In this document: positions 1-5,950 of the stretch, piece by piece
Layout of the letters: the number at the start of each line of letters is the position of its first letter
Position numbering within the stretch: position 1 is the stretch's first letter
Source of the DNA: JBAXTE01 sp964653595
Lineage (GTDB): Bacteria; Bacteroidota; Bacteroidia; Bacteroidales; WCHB1-69
Assembly (NCBI GenBank): GCA_964653595.1
Contig: CAZZHH010000072.1
Coordinates: 1 to 15,634, forward strand
Direction: 5' to 3'
DNA length: 15,634 nucleotides
Notes under the pieces: model-generated
The model's database searches: none
What the model was told of the DNA's origin: nothing
What the model saw: only the letters and a program-made list of their open reading frames with translations
Program-made: the position numbers and the translations under genes

Positions 1-247
1 CAATGTTCAAAGCTAATTATTCGTCAAATTTTACGACATTATACTCATTAACAGGGCTATATAAAAAACAAACTTTTACAAAGAATAATTGACACTTTGG
101 TAGTATTTGTCAATAATTAAATATCAACATGATTTTCCCCAAAAAATATTTATAAATTAAATTTAAGAAAGTTAAAAAGTGTAATTAAATTATTATTTGT
201 CGCCGAGAAATAAATAACTACCTACAAACCAAAAAAAACAAAAGCTT
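1..247. other. AT-rich upstream region without a gene
   Basis: No ORF of useful length or protein-like character is visible on either strand. The stretch is very AT-rich and presumably carries the promoter of the large secreted-protein gene that follows. TTTG-containing stretches near 105-109 and 195-199 resemble the Bacteroidota -7 box, but the spacing between the TA and the TTTG is wrong by one base, so no promoter is called. A short dyad lies at 88-114 and is listed separately. Confidence 0.6.
88..114. promoter_or_regulatory. Small inverted repeat, possible operator
   Basis: ATTGACA at 88-94 and TGTCAAT at 108-114 form a perfect 7-bp dyad with 13 bases between the arms. No run of T follows, so it does not look like a terminator. 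It may be a protein-binding dyad or chance in AT-rich DNA; only the symmetry supports it. Confidence 0.2.
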
Positions 248-318
248 ATGATAAGAGAAAATTTAGCTTTAAAAAAACAACGTGTACGTACACACACACA
301 CCGCTTAGGCGATGGTGG

Positions 319-1065
319 TTGGCAACATTTTTAATTGTGATGATGATGCCGATGATTGGGAAAGGGCAAAGTACGTGTTTAACAGCAGTAAACGACTCAC
401 CAGGTATGAATACGCAAGAAACAACACTTTTTTTTTCTGATAATTATTATTGGCTTACATTTGTTGGAGACTCTGCAATGAACTATTATATTCAAACTAA
501 CTTTGTAGATAGTTTATTATTTCATAATTCAATGCAAATTAGCTTGTATAGAGGTAGTTGTAATGATTTAACTCTGATTAAATCAGATTCAATACCATTC
601 ACTTTCGATTCTATGCAAACAGGAACCAATTATTATGTTAAAATTCAGTCTAAACTAGATTCTGTTTCATTTAGGTTTTTTTCTGTTTTTGTTACGAAAA
701 ATTTAACAACAAATTGTGATTCAACAGAATGTGATATATTAAGAAATGGCAACTTTACATTTATGGATCCAAATGTAAATGGTGCTTATGACCCTTTTTG
801 GGCTGATAATTGGATATGCAGATGGGGGTCTATTGGATCTCAATTTAATCCAAGAAGACACCCTTGTGCTAGTATAGATGTTGTTGGAGCTATGGATCTT
901 GGGTTTGCATTTATGTGGACTATGATGGCTGATACAGCTACTTTAAGACAATATGAATGGAATGAAGTAATTTCTCAAGTTGCATTCATCCCTCAAGGCA
1001 CTTATGATGTGAGCTTGGCATATAAAAAACAGATACAATCAATCTGCCTGCAAATCATTTATTAA
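319..1065 (+). CDS. 5' fragment of secreted T9SS cargo protein
   Basis: This is the N-terminal 248 codons of the broken cargo gene, opening with TTG 319. TTG is unlikely to be the real start: it lies inside the hydrophobic signal-peptide core (residues 1-18, ending near GKGQS), and the basic n-region RRWW that such a signal needs is encoded just upstream in the same frame, where no ATG, GTG or TTG exists. Residues about 28-130 look like a beta-sandwich domain and residues 138-240 like the start of a carbohydrate-binding-like jelly roll (RNGNFTF, then WADNWICRWG). The last residues QIQSICLQIIY look unnatural and follow the A6 tract. The stop overlaps the next ATG as TAATG. No specific function can be given; the intact protein would be exported and attached to the cell surface. 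Confidence 0.6.
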   Translation: MATFLIVMMMPMIGKGQSTCLTAVNDSPGMNTQETTLFFSDNYYWLTFVGDSAMNYYIQTNFVDSLLFHNSMQISLYRGSCNDLTLIKSDSIPFTFDSMQTGTNYYVKIQSKLDSVSFRFFSVFVTKNLTTNCDSTECDILRNGNFTFMDPNVNGAYDPFWADNWICRWGSIGSQFNPRRHPCASIDVVGAMDLGFAFMWTMMADTATLRQYEWNEVISQVAFIPQGTYDVSLAYKKQIQSICLQIIY

Positions 1066-4000
1066 TGAATATTGTACCAGGAAATGTTAGCACAATTCCA
1101 ACAATTTTTAATGGAACTTTATTAGATTCTCCTACATTAGCAATAGATATACAAAATATCGATAATCTAAACTGGGAATATCACACTAATGAATATACTA
1201 TACCACAATCAGCCATTTACACCGTTGAAGTATTGCCATTCAATACGCAAAACCAAGGAATGGCATCTTGGGTTAGTTTAGACAATATTCACATCACTCC
1301 CAAACCTACAGCACAGATACTTACATCATATTGTAAGCCTGTTATAAGTTTCGATTGTGTATTAAATGGGTGTCATACAATTGATCATATTATTTGGAAT
1401 TTTGGTGATGGCACATCCTATACAACTGCCCAAGGTCAAACAATAGGATCCCACGAATATGTCTCTGTTGGTTCATTTACTGTTACCGCTACAATTTTTT
1501 ATAGAATATATAATTCACCAGCAATTGCAAATATTACACAAATTACAGTAATTAATACTGGTGATCAGGTTGAAAACCTTGATATTGAAGGCAATAGAAA
1601 TGCTTGTGATTCCATAACATCATATTCAACCATTAATAGCTTTACAAGTACAAACTGTACATGGACAATTTCTCCTGCCAATACAGGAACCATTATTGCA
1701 AACAACAACCATACAATAACAATCAATTGGCACGATTACACCATGACCAATGGTCAACCTGTTACTTTAACGGTAAACGACGGTTTATGTAGTAAAAGCA
1801 TTAACATTTGGAAATGTTGCAAGGATGCGACTGGTATTGCCCCAATGATAAACGATGAAACAATCACCTCAAATTTGAGTGGTGGTACATATTATTTGAA
1901 TGGAACAATCACCATAGATGGAAGCGTAACAATTACAAATACTGTGTTTAACATGGCTCCAGAAGCAAAAATTGTAGTTAAGCCCCCTACTACTTTTAAT
2001 GTTAATTTATCAACCATTAAAGCTGGTTGCAACTACATGTGGGATGGAATTTACACAAAAAGCAGACACTCGTATGTAAATACTCAATCGTCTACAATTC
2101 AAGATGCGCAAAATGCAATTGTGTCTGAAAATGGTGCATATGTTTCTGTATCAAATACATTATTTAACTTGAATAAATATGGTATTAAAGTACAAAATTC
2201 GATATATGACAACCCTTTAAATGTATCAAATTGTAATTTTTATTCTACTACAGATGCTAGTGGATCAACACCTAGAAATCTTATATCTCCCCTAAATAAC
2301 GATCGAGGTAGTGCTGGTATATTATTAAAAAATGTATCAAATGCTCAAATTGGCGATATTAATAAAGCCACAAAAAACAAATTCAGTTACACATATTCAG
2401 GAATTTATATTGAAAACTCAAGTGCAAATATTTACAATAATAACTTCATAAATTTGCCTGCAACACCTTATTTGGCAGGAGTTGCAATAAGAATTTACCA
2501 ACAGAATGGCACCGTTAGAACCGTTAACATTGGTGGGTATAACAGTGGAAATAATATTTATACTAACTTATTTAGTAATTGCAATAGAGGTATCTTTCAG
2601 CAATATCAAACCAATTTAAATGTATTATGCGATACATTCATTAATTGCGCTGAAAATGCTACTGAAGTATTTTCAAATAATTATGGCAATATCACTTTCA
2701 CAAAAAACAGAATCCAAAATACTGTTAATGGGTTACTAATAAATGATTTCATGAATACTCGTTTGGTTGTTGATAGTAACAGTATTTACAATGTTACAAA
2801 TGGAATTATAGTTCAAAACGCCACTTCTCAGGAATGTTATGGTGCAACAATTCGAAAAAACACAATAACTGGTACATTTAAAACAGGAATTAAATTAGCT
2901 AATGTTAAAGGTCGTAGTCTTATACCAACAGGCCCTCCAGGTTACGAACGTCAAATTCCTTATATTTATGCTAATACAATTACATTTGGCAGTTATGATT
3001 TAAATGGAAGTGATAGATATGATGGCATTTTAATTTTTTATTGTTATGATACCTATATTGAGGATAACATCATCAACACTCCAACATATACGGTTGCCAA
3101 TGAAACACAAGGACTTAAACTAAGTGGAATAAACATCAATACTTCTCCAAAAACCAGCTTGTGCAGCAACACCATCACCAACTTGGGCATGGGAATTAGA
3201 TTTATTGGCTTATGTACGGCTTCTCCAATTAAAAGCAACAGCATGAACAACAACTATTATGGTGTCCGCCTCGAAAATGCCACCATCGGAAACCAAGGAA
3301 ATCCTTCCACCTCTGTACGTTGGGTTTACCGAAATTCATGGACCTATCCATTTGTAGCTGGTCGTTATAGAGTGCAAGGCATCGTGGCAACAGCTACTAC
3401 TTGGACTTATGATGCAGGAGTTTCATCATCATATACATTATTGTCAAATCCTCCTGAATATTCAGTTTCTGGAGCATTTACAGCTACAGCAATTTCTAAT
3501 CCTGTTCCACAAACATGTCCAGGATTTGATGGAGTGATTTGGATACCATACACCGGTGGCGGTGGCGGTGGTGGCGATGCCATGATAAACGAATCTCAAA
3601 GCGGCGAATTAGCAATCATGCCATCATTTACAGTCGATGTAGATGAAAACAAGTACTATCAGGCATCTGCTTTTTATGCCAATGCACAAACCGAGAACTT
3701 AAACATGAGTGTGTCTGAGGATGCGGAATTGACCGATAATCCGATACAAACCACCTCTATCCCTCAATTCGACCAGGTAAACAAATTGATTTCGGCCAAC
3801 CGCATTGATGAAGCCATTGCGGTGAATGATGCAATCGTGCCAAAAAATCTGATTGAAAAGAATCATAAGATCGCCAATGGCATCTATCTGCAAAGCTGGG
3901 CCAAAGGACGTTTTGAACTGACCGATGACGAACGTGCCACGTTGCTGCAAATTGCGACGCAACCTCAGATACAAGGGGGATACGGGGTTATAACAGCTTG

Positions 4001-4169
4001 GGTGATGCTCAATCGGGTATATCGTACTGAGCCGATTAAACCGAAAAATAGCGTTAAACCTTTTGGTATTCATAACAGCGAAACAACCATTTACCCAAAT
4101 CCAGCTCGCGAACAAGTTACAGTTAATGGTGCTTCAGGAGTGGTTTGTGCGGTGATTTACGACCTGTAA
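1065..4169 (+). CDS. 3' fragment of secreted T9SS cargo protein (PKD and beta-helix), sorting domain truncated
   Basis: These 1034 codons continue the fragment upstream. The frame is open from 1026, and reading from there gives KTDTINLPANHLL before the Met, completing the jelly-roll-like domain that ends near residue 80. A PKD domain spans about 87-160 (WNFGDGTSY, then HEYVSVGSFTV). Residues about 265-755 are Asn/Thr-rich repeats with many NNN and GI(Y/I) turns, typical of right-handed beta-helices of the NosD or pectate-lyase fold; no catalytic site is recognised. Seven glycines (831-837) lead into an alpha-helical region of a kind common ahead of type A sorting domains (IYLQSWAKGRFEL, then IQGGYGVITAWVML). 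The sorting domain starts at IYPNPAREQVTV (about 1009) and is cut by TAA after VIYDL. Without the last 48 residues T9SS export and surface anchoring should fail. GC rises from about 23-30% to about 50% in the last 600 bases. Confidence 0.65.
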   Translation: MNIVPGNVSTIPTIFNGTLLDSPTLAIDIQNIDNLNWEYHTNEYTIPQSAIYTVEVLPFNTQNQGMASWVSLDNIHITPKPTAQILTSYCKPVISFDCVLNGCHTIDHIIWNFGDGTSYTTAQGQTIGSHEYVSVGSFTVTATIFYRIYNSPAIANITQITVINTGDQVENLDIEGNRNACDSITSYSTINSFTSTNCTWTISPANTGTIIANNNHTITINWHDYTMTNGQPVTLTVNDGLCSKSINIWKCCKDATGIAPMINDETITSNLSGGTYYLNGTITIDGSVTITNTVFNMAPEAKIVVKPPTTFNVNLSTIKAGCNYMWDGIYTKSRHSYVNTQSSTIQDAQNAIVSENGAYVSVSNTLFNLNKYGIKVQNSIYDNPLNVSNCNFYSTTDASGSTPRNLISPLNNDRGSAGILLKNVSNAQIGDINKATKNKFSYTYSGIYIENSSANIYNNNFINLPATPYLAGVAIRIYQQNGTVRTVNIGGYNSGNNIYTNLFSNCNRGIFQQYQTNLNVLCDTFINCAENATEVFSNNYGNITFTKNRIQNTVNGLLINDFMNTRLVVDSNSIYNVTNGIIVQNATSQECYGATIRKNTITGTFKTGIKLANVKGRSLIPTGPPGYERQIPYIYANTITFGSYDLNGSDRYDGILIFYCYDTYIEDNIINTPTYTVANETQGLKLSGININTSPKTSLCSNTITNLGMGIRFIGLCTASPIKSNSMNNNYYGVRLENATIGNQGNPSTSVRWVYRNSWTYPFVAGRYRVQGIVATATTWTYDAGVSSSYTLLSNPPEYSVSGAFTATAISNPVPQTCPGFDGVIWIPYTGGGGGGGDAMINESQSGELAIMPSFTVDVDENKYYQASAFYANAQTENLNMSVSEDAELTDNPIQTTSIPQFDQVNKLISANRIDEAIAVNDAIVPKNLIEKNHKIANGIYLQSWAKGRFELTDDERATLLQIATQPQIQGGYGVITAWVMLNRVYRTEPIKPKNSVKPFGIHNSETTIYPNPAREQVTVNGASGVVCAVIYDL

Positions 4170-4316
4170 GGACGTGAATTGATTAAAACAGCCAATGTTT
4201 CCAGTTCTTCAATGTTGACAATAAATACATCTAAATTAACCAAAGGGATCTATTTTATTGCATTAATAGACAAGGATTTATCCATTATCACATCAGAAAA
4301 ATTGGTAATTGAATAA
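4170..4316 (+). pseudogene. Orphaned C-terminal half of T9SS type A sorting domain
   Basis: In the same frame as the upstream fragment, after its TAA, 48 codons read GRELIKTANV, continue through a TKGIYFIAL motif and end KLVIE before TAA 4314-4316. This is the standard end of a T9SS type A sorting domain (GREL, then GIY, then a final basic and hydrophobic strand). It has no start codon of its own and follows VIYDL perfectly, so it is the severed tail of the same gene. A CAA or AAA codon changed to TAA would explain it. Confidence 0.75.
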
Positions 4317-4332
4317 ATATTATTGTATTTTT

Positions 4333-4365
4333 ATAACAGAAAGCTCTATTTGGGCTTTCTGTTAT
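4333..4365 (+). terminator. Rho-independent-type hairpin terminator
   Basis: ATAACAGAAAGC at 4333-4344 pairs perfectly with GCTTTCTGTTAT at 4354-4365 (12-bp stem, 9-base loop), followed by a T-rich stretch. It starts 17 nt after the restored stop at 4316 but 164 nt after the premature stop at 4169, which supports 4316 as the original gene end. Confidence 0.8.
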
Positions 4366-4382
4366 TTATATTTATTTTCTAA

Positions 4383-5654
4383 ATGAAAAAAATAATAATA
4401 ATAATATTATTGTTGTTCATAATTGCAAATTTTTGTATTGGTCAAAATTTGGTATTAAATCCTTCTTTTGAAATACATGACACTTGTCCATATTATGCTA
4501 ATCAAATAGAGTTTTCAAAATATTGGGGATTTGGAGCAGAATACAGTTGTAGTTCTGAATACTATAATAAGTGTATGTTGGGTTCATTTATTGCAGTACC
4601 ATATATATTAAAAGTTGCAAACGAAATAGAACCGCACACCAGCAATGCTTTTGCTGGAATACTAACTTATTATTATGGATCTTTTGTTAATGCTCATAAT
4701 TACAGAGAAGCAGTCTCTTCTAAATTATTGACCAATCTTGATTCAAATAGAAATTATTGTGTTTCATTTTATGTGAAGTTTGCTGGTTATTGGTTCCCTC
4801 AATTCAATGTCAAAATTAGCTATGCCATTAATAAAGTTGGAGCTTTGATTTGTCCTGATTCTATTATTTATTCGCAACCAGGAGATTCTCAAATTGTAGC
4901 GTTGGATCCACAAATAATTCATTCTGGTAATGTTCTCAAAGATTCTATTAATTGGATAAAAATATCAGGTTCATTCATATCTCAAGGCAATGAAAAATGG
5001 ATACATATAGCAAATTTTTCACCTGATGATTCAACCCAATTATTTCTTTTGCCAAATTTAACTTCTTTTGAAGATTCGGCTTTGTTTCAAAGTTATTACC
5101 TCATCGACGATGTAGCGGTTTATCCATGTGATGCGCCGGTATATGTGGGCAACGCGAGAAACGACACCTGCATAAACCCCGGGAACAGTGTAACCATAGG
5201 CACAGCCGGACACAGCGAATATTTGTACTGGTGGTACGATGAACAGGGAAATCTAGTGGATACCACAGCTCAAATTACCGTTTATCCTACACAAACCACC
5301 ACTTATATATTGGTGCAAAAAGACTTTAAATTTGATGAAACCCGCGACACGGTCACCGTTACCGTCGATGCACACTGCTACGAAGTGGTTATTCCTGAAA
5401 TCAGGATTCCAAACGTTATTTCGCCCAACGGGGATGGCATAAACGATAAATTTGTGATTGAAAACGGAAAGTTTTACAACATGAAACTGAATATTTTCAA
5501 TCGTTGGGGCAACCAAATTTTCGAAAGCAACGACTATCAAAACAACTGGCCCGCCTCAGAAATTGCCGACGGGGTCTATTTTTACATCTTAACATCCACC
5601 AATCCGAAGCAAGAAGTGAAAGAGTATAAGGGAAGTGTGAGTGTGGTGAGGTAA
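4383..5654 (+). CDS. Secreted T9SS type B sorting-domain protein (gliding motility-associated C-terminal domain)
   Basis: This 423-residue protein is exported by Sec and then T9SS. Residues 1-20 are a clean signal peptide (KK, a run of Ile/Leu, cleavage near CIG/QN). The mature protein begins NLVLNPSFE, a jelly-roll start common in Bacteroidota surface proteins, and this N-terminal domain runs to about 247 with several Cys. Residues about 248-334 form an Ig-like domain (VTIGTAGHSEYLYWWYDEQG, then TTTYILV). Residues 337-423 are a CHU_C/type B sorting domain: IPNVISPNGDGIND, IFNRWGNQIF, DGVYFYIL, YKGSVSVVR. Substrate and function are unknown; it could be an adhesin or glycan binder. It lies just after a terminator with no clear promoter box. 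GC jumps from about 28% to about 52% at 5100, where the variable domain gives way to the Ig and sorting module. Confidence 0.85.
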   Translation: MKKIIIIILLLFIIANFCIGQNLVLNPSFEIHDTCPYYANQIEFSKYWGFGAEYSCSSEYYNKCMLGSFIAVPYILKVANEIEPHTSNAFAGILTYYYGSFVNAHNYREAVSSKLLTNLDSNRNYCVSFYVKFAGYWFPQFNVKISYAINKVGALICPDSIIYSQPGDSQIVALDPQIIHSGNVLKDSINWIKISGSFISQGNEKWIHIANFSPDDSTQLFLLPNLTSFEDSALFQSYYLIDDVAVYPCDAPVYVGNARNDTCINPGNSVTIGTAGHSEYLYWWYDEQGNLVDTTAQITVYPTQTTTYILVQKDFKFDETRDTVTVTVDAHCYEVVIPEIRIPNVISPNGDGINDKFVIENGKFYNMKLNIFNRWGNQIFESNDYQNNWPASEIADGVYFYILTSTNPKQEVKEYKGSVSVVR

Positions 5655-5713
5655 AAGTCTTTAAAGTCCAAAGTCCATAAAGTCCTTAAAGGCTATAAAG
5701 GAAAAAGTCAATA
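5652..5713. repeat. Degenerate 9-bp tandem repeat (TAAAGTCCA type)
   Basis: About six to seven imperfect units of TAAAGTCCA follow one another, starting with the TAA stop codon of the upstream gene at 5652. Units at 5662-5670, 5678-5686, 5687-5695 and 5696-5704 are 9 bp long; one unit at 5671-5677 is shortened by two bases. A related array lies at 13634-13696. No hairpin or coding role is visible. Confidence 0.7.
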
Positions 5714-5912
5714 GGTTAAAAAGTTGAATTTATTACTTGAATTCAGCCTGCAATATTTGTTGGCTAACCGTTATTTATAAAATAGTGTTTTGCAATATGT
5801 AAAATGCTGATAATTAGTTTTTTGCCAAAGTTTATGAAGAAAATAATGTTATCAAAAACATGCAAATTTTCAGATTCTAATCGTCGGGTGTAGCAAAAAA
5901 AAGAATAATCAG
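5714..5912. other. AT-rich intergenic stretch
   Basis: Between the 9-bp repeat and the promoter box upstream of the metalloprotease gene I see no gene, no strong hairpin and no RNA gene. A weak open frame on the minus strand has no protein-like features. Confidence 0.5.
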
Positions 5913-5920
5913 TATCTTTG
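5913..5920 (+). promoter_or_regulatory. Bacteroidota-type -7 promoter box
   Basis: TATCTTTG fits the Bacteroidota primary sigma factor consensus TAnnTTTG exactly and lies 30 nt before ATG 5951, giving a leader of about 25 nt. No good TTTG-like -33 box is seen at the expected distance. The in-frame TTG at 5918-5920 lies within this box, which argues against it as a translation start. Confidence 0.5.
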
Positions 5921-5950
5921 TCTTTTAATAAAATCAGGGAAAATTTAAAG

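Larger units (their letters stand above)
248..4316 (+). pseudogene. Broken T9SS cargo gene: PKD and beta-helix protein with type A sorting domain
   Basis: Read as one gene, this would encode about 1355 residues: signal peptide, beta-sandwich-like N-terminal region, PKD domain, long parallel beta-helix region, poly-Gly linker and a T9SS type A sorting domain. Three lesions interrupt it. The only good start, ATG 248, is one frame away from the signal-peptide core (RRWWLATFLIV). A one-base frame change at the A6 tract 1024-1029 splits a domain that reads smoothly if one A is added. TAA 4167-4169 stops inside the sorting domain, while the same frame continues as GRELIKT and ends KLVIE at TAA 4314-4316, just before a hairpin terminator. 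The length 248-4316 plus two bases is a multiple of three, consistent with two one-base losses. Everything between the lesions is still open, so decay would be recent; sequencing error, phase variation or recoding are alternatives. Confidence 0.7.

Noticed and set aside
3699..4115. 138-codon open frame on the minus strand
   Set aside because: It lies wholly opposite the helical and sorting region of the cargo gene, has no domain-like features, and the plus-strand frame carries clear family motifs.
4167..4169. Genome-wide reassignment of TAA as a sense codon
   Set aside because: TAA ends several intact genes here (5652, 8552, 10892, 11947) at the expected protein ends.
5918..5950. TTG start giving an 11-residue extension of the protease
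   Set aside because: The TTG lies within the TATCTTTG promoter box, and ATG 5951 gives a normal signal peptide.
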